This document shows, piece by piece, positions 47,386 to 57,043 of a stretch of DNA of 64,000 bases; position 1 is the first letter of the stretch; each line of letters starts with the position of its first letter. The position numbers were made by a program, and so were the translations under genes. The notes under the pieces are model-generated. The model ran no database searches and had not been told where the DNA came from. It worked only from the letters and a program-made list of their open reading frames with translations. Source of the DNA: Salipiger mucosus DSM 16094 (GTDB lineage Bacteria; Pseudomonadota; Alphaproteobacteria; Rhodobacterales; Rhodobacteraceae); NCBI RefSeq assembly GCF_000442255.1, contig NZ_KE557279.1, positions 201,001-265,000 of the forward strand, written 5' to 3'.

Positions 47386-47405
47386 CCGGCCCGCGGACGG
47401 GCCGG
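47386..47405 (-). terminator. GC hairpin just after the VPLPA-CTERM gene
   Basis: An 8-base perfect stem CCGGCCCG / CGGGCCGG with a four-base loop, 7 bases beyond the stop on the minus strand. There is no T-run, so termination is only a possibility. Confidence 0.4.
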
Positions 47406-47412
47406 TGTCGGG

Positions 47413-48060
47413 TCAGCCGCGTTCGGCCCGTGCCTTCCGCCGGGACCGGCGAAGAGCCCCCAGCGCGCCGAGACCGGCCAGCGCCAACGGGAAGCTGGCG
47501 GGAAGCGGAACGGCGGCGATGGACACGTTGACCGAAATCGAGTCGAAGGTGCTCCCACTGCCCCAGCTCGCGACATCCGAGAAAATCCCCGCGTTCAGAC
47601 CCAGCGACGCCAGTGTCGCGCCGGCGAAGGTTACGCTGCCGTCGATCTGGCTGCCGTTGGCGTAGGCCTCGGGGACATAGACGTACCCGTATCCGGCCAT
47701 CGTGTCCGAATGGTCGTGGAAGCCGAAATTGTCACCGGCGATGGCGGAGGCGTCCGTCGTGCTCGAAGTCGTCGTGTCGATGAGGCCGGACGAGGCGAAG
47801 GTCATTTCGCCTAGGTAACCGTAGTAATTTCCGCTTTCGGCAGAATCGAAGGAGTAGAAGTGCAGCGGATCGCCGGAAATTTCACCCCGCGTCTGGCTCC
47901 AGGTGAAGTCGTGCGCCAGTGCCGAGAGGTCGAGGGAGCCGGAATAGGTGGCAACCACGTCGGATCCGGTCTGAGTGATGTCGATGACGACCGATGCGTC
48001 AGCATCTCCGGCGGTCAAACTAAGTGTCGCGATCACGCCAACCAAAACTGCGACCCGCAT
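47413..48060 (-). CDS. Exported VPLPA-CTERM sorting-domain protein
   Basis: A 215-residue secreted protein: signal peptide MRVAVLVGVIATLSLTAGDA, a Ser/Thr/Gly-rich body without a named domain, and a C-terminal sorting signal. The signal has the motif VPLPASFPLALAGLGALGAL followed by a basic tail RRSRRKARAERG, which is the VPLPA-CTERM type known from Rhodobacteraceae. Such proteins are processed by an exosortase or rhombosortase-like system and attached to, or released from, the cell surface. The body (LHFYSFDSAESGNYYGYLG) resembles lipocalin-free adhesin-like proteins; function unknown. Start ATG 48060; an upstream in-frame ATG at 48117 lacks a signal peptide. Confidence 0.85.
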   Translation of the reverse strand: MRVAVLVGVIATLSLTAGDADASVVIDITQTGSDVVATYSGSLDLSALAHDFTWSQTRGEISGDPLHFYSFDSAESGNYYGYLGEMTFASSGLIDTTTSSTTDASAIAGDNFGFHDHSDTMAGYGYVYVPEAYANGSQIDGSVTFAGATLASLGLNAGIFSDVASWGSGSTFDSISVNVSIAAVPLPASFPLALAGLGALGALRRSRRKARAERG

Positions 48061-48186
48061 GGCAATAATACTCCAAAAACAATATCCGCACTGAAACGAT
48101 ATGACGGCCCTCCCCACCGGGCAAGGGATTCCTCGCTCTGGCGGGCCCGCGCGGCGCGGTTGCCCGAAAAACGGTCACAAAAATGC

Positions 48187-48374
48187 CTAGTTTCGGAAGA
48201 TCCAGAGCAGGATCAGGCCGGAGGCGAGAGTCGCGAGCCCCAGGGTGCGCCGGGTTTCGAGTGGCATGGCGCGCAGCGCCTCCAACATGCGCTCCACAAG
48301 CGAAGGGGCCAGTGCGTACACCAGCCCCTCGATGACGAGGACCATGGCGATCCCCGTTCCTATGTCCGTTCCGC

Positions 48375-48378
<4 letters not shown>
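48187..48378 (-). CDS. Small DUF2065-family membrane protein
   Basis: A 63-residue protein with two hydrophobic helices (MVLVIEGLVYALAPSLVERM and GLATLASGLILLWIF) and the pattern of DUF2065 (for example in the YjeT family). It overlaps hflC by 4 bases (ATGA at 48375-48378), so it is co-expressed with the HflKC pair, as in many proteobacteria. Function unknown; location next to hflC suggests membrane quality control. Confidence 0.85.
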
Positions 48379-49481
<1,103 letters not shown>

Positions 49482-49484
49482 GGA

Positions 49485-50681
49485 TCAGTTCCCCCCCGAC
49501 GTCTGGTTGCTGTCGGTCGTGCGGGTGCGGGTCAGCTCGTTCAGCGGCAGGTACGGCACCACTCCGCCCGAACCGCCCTGGCCGGTCAGGCCCTCGTCGA
49601 GGATGGTCTTGTCGACGTCGCCCAGCACGCGCTCCATCGTCTCGAGATAGAGACGGCGGCGGGTCACCTCGGGCGCCTTGGCGTATTCCTCGAGCACGGC
49701 GGAGAAGCGGCTGGCCTCACCGACCGCCTCGTTGACGACCCGTGCGCGGTAGCCTTCGGCCACCTCGCGGATCTGGGCCGCCTCGCCTCGGGCCTCGGCC
49801 ACCACGCGGTTTGCGTAGGCGTCGGCCTGGCGTTCGAGCCGGTCGCGCTCCTGTTCGGCCGCCTGCACCTGGCGGAAGGCGTCGATCACCTCGCGCGGCG
49901 GGTCGGCGGTGTCGAGGTTGATCCGGACGATGTTGATGCCGGATTCGTACTCGTTCAGCGTCGACTGGATCTGCTCGCGCGCGGTGTCGGCGATGAGCCC
50001 GCGGTCACGGTTGAGGATCGGGGCCAGGTTCGAGGCCGCGATGATCTCGCGCATGACCGCCTCGGAGACCGCCTGCACGGTCAGCTGCGGGTCGCGGATA
50101 TTGAACAGCAGCCTGGCCGGATCGTTGATGTTCCAGACCACCTGGAAGTCGATGTCGACGATGTTCGCGTCGGTGGTCAGCATCAGGCCGTCGTTGCTGC
50201 CACGCCCGGCGCCGATGGTCTCGGTCCGCTCGGAGGTGACGTTCACCACCTCGGCGGTCACGAAGGGCCAGGGCGCGAAGTTCAGGCCCGGCTGTCCGGT
50301 GGAACTGTAGTCACCGAGGAAAAGCTCGACCGACTGCTCTTCGGGCCGGACCGTGTAGAAGCTCATGAAGGCCCAGAGGCCCAGTGCCACGAGGCCGCCG
50401 AGCACGAGCGTGCCCTTGCCGACCGGGCCGCCGTCGCCGCCACCGCCCGAGGGACGGTTGCCGCCGTTGCCGCCGCGACCGCCCATGAGGACGCGCAGCC
50501 GCTCCTGGCCCTTTTTCATCAGCTCGTCGATTTCGGGGATCTGCGGGTCCTCCGGCCGGCGTCCGCCGCCGCGGTTTCCACCGCCGTTGCCGTTGTTGCC
50601 ACCGCCTCCGTTGCCGGAGGGCGGCCGTCCGCCACCCTGGTTGCCACCGCCGCCCCAGGGGCCGCCGCTGTTGCCTGCCAT
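49485..50681 (-). CDS. hflK: HflK, protease-modulating SPFH-domain protein
   Basis: A 398-residue SPFH protein, partner of HflC in the FtsH complex. The first ~75 residues are an extreme Gly/Asn/Pro-rich tail (GGGGNQGGGRPPSGNGGGGN, ending before EIDELMKKGQERLRVLMG). A membrane helix (GTLVLGGLVALGLWAFMSFY) then leads to the band-7 domain: VRPEEQSVELFLGDYSSTGQ, MLTTDANIVDIDFQVVWNIN, LTVQAVSEAVMREIIAASNL and DRGLIADTAREQIQSTLNEY. The tail is common in HflK homologues but unusually long here. Start ATG 50681. Confidence 0.95.
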   Translation of the reverse strand: MAGNSGGPWGGGGNQGGGRPPSGNGGGGNNGNGGGNRGGGRRPEDPQIPEIDELMKKGQERLRVLMGGRGGNGGNRPSGGGGDGGPVGKGTLVLGGLVALGLWAFMSFYTVRPEEQSVELFLGDYSSTGQPGLNFAPWPFVTAEVVNVTSERTETIGAGRGSNDGLMLTTDANIVDIDFQVVWNINDPARLLFNIRDPQLTVQAVSEAVMREIIAASNLAPILNRDRGLIADTAREQIQSTLNEYESGINIVRINLDTADPPREVIDAFRQVQAAEQERDRLERQADAYANRVVAEARGEAAQIREVAEGYRARVVNEAVGEASRFSAVLEEYAKAPEVTRRRLYLETMERVLGDVDKTILDEGLTGQGGSGGVVPYLPLNELTRTRTTDSNQTSGGN

Positions 50682-50749
50682 GAAGTGTCTTCCCCTCTCT
50701 AAAACTTGTCCGTGTCCCGGGACACAAACTGTGCATTACCGGACGGTTT

Positions 50750-52207
50750 TCAACCAGTCCGCACGGGCTTGCGCATGGTCACGATTTCTTCGGACATGGT
50801 CGGGTGCACCGCACAGGTGCGGTCGAAATCCTCTTTGGTCGCGCCCATCTTTACGGCAATGCCGGCCAGCTGGATCATCTCGCCGGCATTGGGCGCCACG
50901 ATGTGGCAGCCCAGCACGCGCCGCGTCTCCTGGCTGACGATGAGCTTCATCATCACCCGGTCCTGGCGCCCGGCAAAGGCCGTCTGCATGGGCCGGAACG
51001 AGGTGCAGTAGACCTCGATCGCCTCCTGCTCCGCCGCGGCCTCCTCGGAGAGGCCCACCGTGCCGAACTCGGGCTGCGTGAAGATCGCCGAGGGGATCAG
51101 GTCGTGATCCACCGGCGTCGGGTTGCCCTTGAAGACCGTCTCGACGAAGGCCATGCCCTCGCGGATCGCCACGGGCGTGAGGTTCACGCGGTCGGTCACG
51201 TCGCCGATGGCGTAGACCGAGGGCGCGCTGCTCTGCGAATACTTGTCGACGACGACCTCGCCCTTGCGGCCCAGGCGCACGCCGGCCTCCTCGAGGCCCA
51301 TGCCGCCGGTGTTGGGAGCACGGCCGGTCGCGAACATCACCATGTCGAACACGCGGCTATTGCCGTTCGAGCCCTTGACCCAGATCGGGCCGTCGCGGTC
51401 GCCGCCGCCGTTGCGCAGCGCCTCGAGCTGGTGCGTCGTCGCGCCCATCGAGATGTCGCTCTCGCGGTGACCGGTGAGGTCCTCCTCCTCGGCGCAGCGC
51501 ATCTCGACAATATCGGTGCCGGTGTGCAGGTCGATGCCGCGGCTCTGCATCGCCTCGGAGATCAGGCCGCGCGCCTCCTCGTCGAAGCCGCGCAGCACCT
51601 GCGCCCCGCGGTAATACTGCGTCACCTCGACGCCCAGCCCGTTCAGGATGCAGGCGAACTCGCAGGCGATGTAGCCGCCGCCGACGATCAGGATCGAGCG
51701 CGGCAGTTTCTCGAGGTGGAAGATGTCGTCCGAGACGATCCCGAGGTCCGCATTGGGCAGGTCGGGCCGCAGCGGATGGCCGCCGGCGGCCACGAGGATG
51801 TGTTTCGCCGTGATCGTCTCGCCGGTCGAAAGCTCGACGGTATGGGCGTCCTTGAGCACCGCGCGGGCATCGTAGGAGGTCACGCCCGCGTTCTTGAGCA
51901 GCGAGCGATACACGCCCTCGAGCCGGTCGAGCTCGGTGTTCATGCGGGCGCGGAAGTTCTCCCAGTCGAAGGGGCCGTGCTGCAGGCTCCAGCCGTAGTT
52001 CGACGCATCCTCGACCACCTCGGCGTATTCGCTCGCGAAGACCATGAGCTTCTTGGGCACGCAGCCCCGGATCACGCAGGTTCCGCCGTAGCGGTCGGCC
52101 TCGGCAAGGCCCACCTTCGCCTCCGCGTCCATGGCCGCCACGCGGGCGGCGCGCACGCCGCCGGACCCGCCGCCGATGACGAAGAGATCGTAGTCGAATT
52201 CGCTCAT
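50750..52207 (-). CDS. gor: Glutathione-disulfide reductase (with an internal insertion)
   Basis: A 485-residue flavoprotein that reduces glutathione disulfide with NADPH. The FAD loop is VIGGGSGGVRAARVAA (12-17 GGGSGG), the redox-active pair is in GGTCVIRGCVPKK (Cys44, Cys49), the NADPH fold is LIVGGGYIACEFACILNGLG and the late FAD motif YAIGDVTDRVNLTPVAIREG. The catalytic His-Pro-x-x-x-E is in CAVHPTMSEE. Residues ~239-273 (EEEDLTGHRESDISMGATTH and the following RNGGGDRDGP) look like a ~30-residue surface insertion in the NADPH domain compared with typical family members. It is the only odd feature. Confidence 0.93.
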   Translation of the reverse strand: MSEFDYDLFVIGGGSGGVRAARVAAMDAEAKVGLAEADRYGGTCVIRGCVPKKLMVFASEYAEVVEDASNYGWSLQHGPFDWENFRARMNTELDRLEGVYRSLLKNAGVTSYDARAVLKDAHTVELSTGETITAKHILVAAGGHPLRPDLPNADLGIVSDDIFHLEKLPRSILIVGGGYIACEFACILNGLGVEVTQYYRGAQVLRGFDEEARGLISEAMQSRGIDLHTGTDIVEMRCAEEEDLTGHRESDISMGATTHQLEALRNGGGDRDGPIWVKGSNGNSRVFDMVMFATGRAPNTGGMGLEEAGVRLGRKGEVVVDKYSQSSAPSVYAIGDVTDRVNLTPVAIREGMAFVETVFKGNPTPVDHDLIPSAIFTQPEFGTVGLSEEAAAEQEAIEVYCTSFRPMQTAFAGRQDRVMMKLIVSQETRRVLGCHIVAPNAGEMIQLAGIAVKMGATKEDFDRTCAVHPTMSEEIVTMRKPVRTG

Positions 52208-52279
52208 GAGCCATACTCCGTCCGTTTGCGGGACCGGTATTTCACGGCCCGCCGGGAATGGCCAGTGCGGCGGCCGGCC

Positions 52280-53068
52280 TCAGTCGCCGAGGTCGCGAAA
52301 GAGATTGTCGTCCTCCGCGAAGTCGAGGCGCCCCTCGCTGACCGTGCCGGCGTTGATGTCGCGCACCTCGACGCGGCCATCGCCGTAGCCCACGACGACC
52401 TGGTCGCAGATGTCGATGAAGAGCCCGTTCTCGACCACGCCGGGGATCTGGTTCAGCACCATAGCGAGCTGGCGCGCGTTGCCGATCCGGCTGAGGTGCA
52501 GGTCCAGGATGTGGTTCCCCTCGTCGGTGACATAGGGGGTGTCACCGTTCATGCGCAGCGTCGTCTGGCGGCCCATGACATCCATCGAGACCAGCGCCTC
52601 CTCGATCAGCGCCTGGGAGGCCGTGCGGCCGAAGGGAATGACCTCGACCGGCAGCGGGAAGGCGCCCAGCGTCTCGACCTCCTTGGCGGCGTCGGCGATG
52701 ACGATCATGCGGTCGCTGGCCGTGGCCACGATCTTTTCCTGCAGCAGCGCGCCGCCGCCGCCCTTGATCAGGTTCAGCTCGGCGTCGAACTCGTCCGCGC
52801 CGTCGATGGTCACGTCCAGCCAGCGCGCCTCGTCCAGCGTCACGACCTCGATGCCCACGTCGCGGGCCAGCTCGGCCGTGCGGGTCGAGGTCGGCACGCC
52901 GCGGAAGGTCAGCCCCTCCTCGCGCACCCGTTCGCCCAGGCAGCGCACCAGCCAGGCAGCGGTGGAGCCGGTCCCCAGACCGACGCGCATGCCGTTCTCG
53001 ACGAAGTCCGCGGCGCGTTTGGCGGCCACGAACTTGGCCTTGTCGATGGGCGAAAGCTCTCCGGTCAC
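52280..53068 (-). CDS. rpiA: Ribose-5-phosphate isomerase A
   Basis: A 262-residue enzyme interconverting ribose-5-phosphate and ribulose-5-phosphate. The start is GTG 53068, decided by a strong AGGAG site 7 bases before it. Motifs are MRVGLGTGSTAAWLVRCLGE, GVPTSTRTAELA, WLDVTIDGADEFDAELNLIK and KGGGGALLQEKIV with the catalytic Asp/Glu/Lys set, and the end VVVGYGDGRVEV. Length and motifs match RpiA. A much longer open frame runs on upstream but has no coding character. Confidence 0.95.
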   Translation of the reverse strand: MTGELSPIDKAKFVAAKRAADFVENGMRVGLGTGSTAAWLVRCLGERVREEGLTFRGVPTSTRTAELARDVGIEVVTLDEARWLDVTIDGADEFDAELNLIKGGGGALLQEKIVATASDRMIVIADAAKEVETLGAFPLPVEVIPFGRTASQALIEEALVSMDVMGRQTTLRMNGDTPYVTDEGNHILDLHLSRIGNARQLAMVLNQIPGVVENGLFIDICDQVVVGYGDGRVEVRDINAGTVSEGRLDFAEDDNLFRDLGD

Positions 53069-53157
53069 GGGGCATCTCCTGCGGGTCATGGCGAATTGGC
53101 CCGGTGTATAGGCGATGGCGCCCCCTGACGCGAGCGATTTTCGGACGCACCCGGTCG

Positions 53158-54174
53158 CTAGTGCACCCGCGCCGTGCCCGGCAACAGGCGCAGCCCCCGG
53201 GCGCGCCAGCGCCCCGGGCGCAGGAGCCGCCGTGCGGGCGGCCAGAGCACCGACCTGCGACGGACAAGGCCGGGCAACAGCCCCTCGATCTCGGCCCGCG
53301 CGGCCGGCGGCAGCGCGCGCAGCGCCTGCGGTCCGGGCAGCATGCTCTCGACGGCGGCGCCCTGCGCGAAGAGCACCTCGTGCCGCTCGCAGAGCAGGTG
53401 CCAGTATTCGACCGCGTGGCAGCGCCGAAGGGCGATGCCCGGCTGCCCGGCCAGCGCCTTTGCCGCGACAAGCCGCTCGGTGCCGTTGAGGCGCACCATC
53501 ACCCTGTGCTGCGGCGAGAGGCGGAGAGACGCCGCGTTGCCGAGGCTTCCGGCCGCCAGCTCGACCGGCGCGGCACGGCCATGCCCCTGCACGACCTGGC
53601 GGCCGATCCAGACGATCGGCACGGCGCCGTTGTCGACGCTCGTGATCCGGTCGCCGGGGCGCAGCGTCTCGACCGGGCGGGGGCCGCGCGGTGTCTCGAT
53701 CAGGGTGCCACGTGCGAAGCACACGGCCAGCTCCGCGTAGGGCACCGTTGGATCGTCGCTCGACGGCGCGGCATTGACGAAACCGTAGGTCGTCTCCGGG
53801 CTGAGGCGCGCACTGGTCGCGATGCCCTGCACGTCGCCTTCGAACTCCAGCACGTAGACGGTGATCTGCTCGGCCGGGTCGCTGCTGCCCTGCGGTCGCA
53901 GGACGTAGCTGTATTCCGCCTCGACCTCCGTGCCGGCGCCCCAGTTCATTCCGTTGAAGGTGACCGGCTGTGCAAGCTCCTGGTTGCCATCGCCGTCGTG
54001 GAGTTGGGACTCGTCGTCGGACAGCACGAGCGTGGCGTAGTCTGCCCCCTCGACCAGCCGCAGCGTCGTGTTTCCGTAGACGTCGGAGTTGCGGGACGCA
54101 TTGCTCGAAAAAGGATCGGGCCCCGATAGCACGAGCTGGTCGATGCCCAGGGCGCTGAAACTGTAGGTCGGCAT
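53158..54174 (-). CDS. Hint (Hedgehog/intein) domain protein of rhodobacterial type
   Basis: A 338-residue protein starting MPTYSFSALGIDQLVLSGPD. An N-terminal beta-rich segment precedes a Hint_2 domain beginning at CFARGTLIETPRGPRPVETL (Cys152), with LRPGDRITSVDNGAVPIVWI and SPQHRVMVRLNGTERLVAAK, whose His-Arg region is part of the autoprocessing fold. The C-terminal ~60 residues are Arg-rich (LLPGLVRRRSVLWPPARRLL). Such Hint proteins are frequent, often multicopy, in Rhodobacteraceae and are thought to cleave themselves during secretion; that is family knowledge. There is no signal peptide. Confidence 0.85.
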   Translation of the reverse strand: MPTYSFSALGIDQLVLSGPDPFSSNASRNSDVYGNTTLRLVEGADYATLVLSDDESQLHDGDGNQELAQPVTFNGMNWGAGTEVEAEYSYVLRPQGSSDPAEQITVYVLEFEGDVQGIATSARLSPETTYGFVNAAPSSDDPTVPYAELAVCFARGTLIETPRGPRPVETLRPGDRITSVDNGAVPIVWIGRQVVQGHGRAAPVELAAGSLGNAASLRLSPQHRVMVRLNGTERLVAAKALAGQPGIALRRCHAVEYWHLLCERHEVLFAQGAAVESMLPGPQALRALPPAARAEIEGLLPGLVRRRSVLWPPARRLLRPGRWRARGLRLLPGTARVH

Positions 54175-54383
54175 GTCGAAGGGTCCTGGCGCGCGCGGGA
54201 CCGCCGGGGATTCGGCCGTCCGGCGCGAGGATGGCCAGCGGCGGTACATATCCGGTTAATCCCCGCCCCGCGCGGTGCCGGAGCAGCGGTTTCCCCGCAG
54301 CAGGCGTCGTTTTCCGGCATGGCGCGCCCCGCCCGGGCATCCTAGGGTCGCGGCAACGACACGCAAACCGGAGCGGTCCCGCG

Positions 54384-55757
54384 ATGTTTCTCTCGGTCTT
54401 CGACATGTTCAAGGTGGGCGTCGGCCCCTCGTCCTCGCACACCATGGGGCCGATGGTGGCGGCGGCGCGGTTCCTCGACCGGCTCCGCGCCGCCCCCTTC
54501 CACGCGCACGGGCTGCGCGCCTCGCTGCATGGCTCGTTGGCCTTCACCGGCGTGGGACATGCCACCGACCGCGCCACGATCCTCGGCCTCGCGGGCTTCA
54601 CGCCCGAGGACTACGACCAGGACCGGGCCGACGCGGCGATGGCCGAGATCGCCGAGACGCGCCGCGTGGCGCCCGAGGGGCTGGGCACGCTGGTCTTCGA
54701 CCCGAAGACCGACCTGCGCTTCGACTACGAGCACGCCCTGCCCGGCCATGCCAACGGCATGCGCCTCATGGCGACCGACCGGCAGGGGGACGTGATCCTG
54801 AGCGAGGTTTACTATTCGGTCGGCGGCGGCTTCGTGCTGACCGAGGCCGAGCTGGAGTCTGGCAAGGACACCGACCACGGGCCGGCGGTGCCCTACCCTT
54901 TCCACAACGCCGCGCAGATGCTCGAGATGGCGCAGAGCTCGGGGCTCAGCATCGCGGCGATGAAGCGCCGCAACGAGCTGGCGCGCAAGCCGGTGGCCGA
55001 GCTCGACGGCGGGCTGAAGCGTATCTGGCAGGTCATGTCGGACTGCATCGACCGCGGGCTCGAGGCCGACGGTCGCCTGCCCGGCGGGCTGAACGTGCCG
55101 CGCCGCGCCCGCGCGATCCACGAGGCGCTGCTGGCCGAGCAGGGCCGGAACCTCACCGCGCCGCATGTCATCAACGACTGGATGAGCACCTTTGCCATGG
55201 CCGTGAACGAGGAGAACGCCGCCATGGGCCAGGTCGTGACCGCGCCCACAAACGGCGCGGCGGGCGTGGTGCCCGCGGTGATCCGCTACTGGCTCGACTT
55301 CGTGCCCGGTGCCACCCGCACGCGCGTGCCCGAGTTCCTTCTGACGGCGGCGGCGATCGGCGGGCTGGTGAAGTACAACGCCTCGATCTCGGGCGCCGAG
55401 GCGGGCTGCCAGGCCGAGGTGGGCAGCGCCAGCGCCATGGCGGCGGCCGGCCTCTGCGCGGTGATGGGCGGCAGCCCGGAGCAGATCGAGAACGCCGCCG
55501 AGATCGCGCTTGAGCATCACCTCGGCATGACCTGCGACCCGGTGAAGGGCCTCGTGCAGGTGCCTTGCATCGAGCGCAACGGGCTGGGCGCGGTCAAGGC
55601 GGTCTCGGCGGCCTCGCTGGCGCTGCGCGGGGACGGCTCGCACCTCGTGCCGCTGGATGCCTGCATCGAGACCATGCGCCAGACCGGCCGCGACATGAGC
55701 GAGAAATACAAGGAAACCTCGCTGGGCGGGCTGGCGGTGAACGTGCCGAACTGCTGA
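54384..55757 (+). CDS. sdaA: L-serine ammonia-lyase (iron-sulfur type)
   Basis: A 457-residue L-serine dehydratase that converts serine to pyruvate and ammonia. The N-terminal beta domain ([40 protein letters not shown]) and C-terminal alpha domain are fused in one chain, as in E. coli SdaA. Iron-sulfur cluster cysteines are visible at [40 protein letters not shown]. The start ATG 54384 has a GGAG site. It is divergent from the Hint gene with a 209-base gap that must hold both promoters. Confidence 0.94.
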   Translation: MFLSVFDMFKVGVGPSSSHTMGPMVAAARFLDRLRAAPFHAHGLRASLHGSLAFTGVGHATDRATILGLAGFTPEDYDQDRADAAMAEIAETRRVAPEGLGTLVFDPKTDLRFDYEHALPGHANGMRLMATDRQGDVILSEVYYSVGGGFVLTEAELESGKDTDHGPAVPYPFHNAAQMLEMAQSSGLSIAAMKRRNELARKPVAELDGGLKRIWQVMSDCIDRGLEADGRLPGGLNVPRRARAIHEALLAEQGRNLTAPHVINDWMSTFAMAVNEENAAMGQVVTAPTNGAAGVVPAVIRYWLDFVPGATRTRVPEFLLTAAAIGGLVKYNASISGAEAGCQAEVGSASAMAAAGLCAVMGGSPEQIENAAEIALEHHLGMTCDPVKGLVQVPCIERNGLGAVKAVSAASLALRGDGSHLVPLDACIETMRQTGRDMSEKYKETSLGGLAVNVPNC

Positions 55758-55770
55758 GCAATCCAGAGCG

Positions 55771-55870
55771 CCTGGACTTGGAGTCCCCGGCCCCTCGAAG
55801 ACGGTGACCCGGCAACCGCCAACCACCGCCTTGCTCGACGGCCAAGGGCATTCTATGTCGCACCCGGACG
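55771..55870 (+). ncRNA. Structured leader candidate upstream of nspC (unproven)
   Basis: The nspC leader can fold: CTTGG (55777-55781) with CCAAG (55842-55846), enclosing CGGTG (55802-55806) with CACCG (55824-55828), and an inner GGC-AACC-GCC hairpin. The phrase GTGACCCGGCAACCGCC weakly recalls the core of SAM-I/SAM-IV riboswitches, but I cannot match the full consensus. Treat as a hypothesis. Confidence 0.25.
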
Positions 55871-55899
55871 GACACATCTGCCCGGGAGGCGACGAGATC

Positions 55900-56991
55900 A
55901 TGCAGACGCCCTACTACCTTATCGACAAGAGCCGCCTGCTGCCGAACCTCGAGAAGATCGCCTGGCTGCGCGAGCAGTCCGGCGCCAAGGCCCTGCTGGC
56001 GCTCAAGTGCTTCGCCACCTGGTCCGTCTTCGACATGATGAGCGAATACATGGACGGCACGACCTCCTCGTCGCTCTTCGAGGTCAAGCTCGGGCGCGAG
56101 AAGTTCCCCGGCGAGACCCATGCCTATTCCGTCGCCTGGGCGCCGGAGGAGATCGACGAGGTGCTGGCGAGCTCGGACAAGGTGATCTTCAACACCGCCA
56201 ACCAGCTGCGCCGCTTCGAGGAGGTCAGCCGCGGCCACACCCGCGGGCTGCGGGTGAACCCCGGCGTCTCGACCTCGGACTTCGACCTTGCCGACCCCTC
56301 GCGCCCCTTCTCGCGGCTGGGCGAACATGCCCCCGAGGACATCGAGCCGGTGGCCGACCTGATCTCGGGCTTCATGTTCCACAACAACTGCGAGAACGCC
56401 GATTTCGAGCGCTTCGACGCCATGCTCGGCATGATCGAGCAGCGCTTCGGTCACCTCATCCGCCGCATGGACTGGATCAGCCTCGGCGGCGGCATCCACT
56501 TCACCGGCGAGGGCTACCCGCTCGACAAGCTGGCCGAGCGCCTGAAACGCTTTGCCGGCCAGAACGAGGTGCAGGTCTACCTCGAGCCCGGCGAGGCGGC
56601 GATCACCAACTCGACGACGCTCGAGGTCAGCGTGCTGGACACCATGTTCAACGGCAAGAACCTCGCCATCGTCGACAGCTCGATCGAGGCGCACATGCTC
56701 GACCTGCTGATCTACCGCGAGAGCGCGACCATGCAGGAAAGCGGCGAGCAGGAGTGGATGATCTGCGGCAAGTCCTGCCTGGCCGGGGACATCTTCGGCG
56801 AGTTCCGCTTCCCCGAGGCGCTCAAGCCCGGCGACCGTCTGAGCATCGACGACGCGGCCGGTTACACGATGGTCAAGAAGAACTGGTTCAACGGCGTGCA
56901 GATGCCGTCCATCGCCGTGCGCGAGCTTGACGGAACGGAACGGCTCGTGCGCAGCTTCACCTACGAGGATTTCGCGGCAGCCCTGTCGTGA
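55900..56991 (+). CDS. nspC: Carboxynorspermidine decarboxylase
   Basis: A 363-residue PLP enzyme that makes spermidine or norspermidine from its carboxy-precursor. The start ATG 55900 has a GGGAGG site. The PLP lysine is Lys36 in ALLALKCFATWSVF; other marks are TSSSLFEVKLGREKFPGETH, SGFMFHNNCENADFERFD, SLGGGIHFTGEGYPLDKLAE, YLEPGEAAI and CGKSCLAGDIFGEFRFPEAL. Together with the downstream dehydrogenase it forms the alternative polyamine pathway that replaces S-adenosylmethionine decarboxylase in many marine bacteria. Confidence 0.95.
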   Translation: MQTPYYLIDKSRLLPNLEKIAWLREQSGAKALLALKCFATWSVFDMMSEYMDGTTSSSLFEVKLGREKFPGETHAYSVAWAPEEIDEVLASSDKVIFNTANQLRRFEEVSRGHTRGLRVNPGVSTSDFDLADPSRPFSRLGEHAPEDIEPVADLISGFMFHNNCENADFERFDAMLGMIEQRFGHLIRRMDWISLGGGIHFTGEGYPLDKLAERLKRFAGQNEVQVYLEPGEAAITNSTTLEVSVLDTMFNGKNLAIVDSSIEAHMLDLLIYRESATMQESGEQEWMICGKSCLAGDIFGEFRFPEALKPGDRLSIDDAAGYTMVKKNWFNGVQMPSIAVRELDGTERLVRSFTYEDFAAALS

Positions 56992-57028
56992 TCGCATCCG
57001 CCCCCGCGAGGGGCGTCATACAATCAGC

Positions 57029-57035
57029 AAGGAGG
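57029..57035 (+). promoter_or_regulatory. Ribosome-binding site supporting a TTG start
   Basis: AAGGAGG, 8 bases before a TTG at 57044. No ATG in the right frame lies nearby, so the rare start codon is real and is decided by this strong site. Confidence 0.85.
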
Positions 57036-57043
57036 GTCCTGCC

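Larger units (their letters stand above)
47033..47412. other. 380-base gap without a gene, upstream of degP
   Basis: The right part lies downstream of the VPLPA-CTERM gene (a GC hairpin at 47386-47405), the middle contains the family B hairpin at 47194-47216, and the left part is the leader and presumed promoter of degP (AAGGAG site at 47039-47044). I see no convincing gene in it; short open frames on the plus strand lack coding character. Confidence 0.5.

Noticed and set aside
52280..54601. A 773-residue frame as an rpiA fusion
   Set aside because: Only the last 262 residues are rpiA, with its own GTG and a strong AGGAG site; the rest is shadow of the Hint gene.
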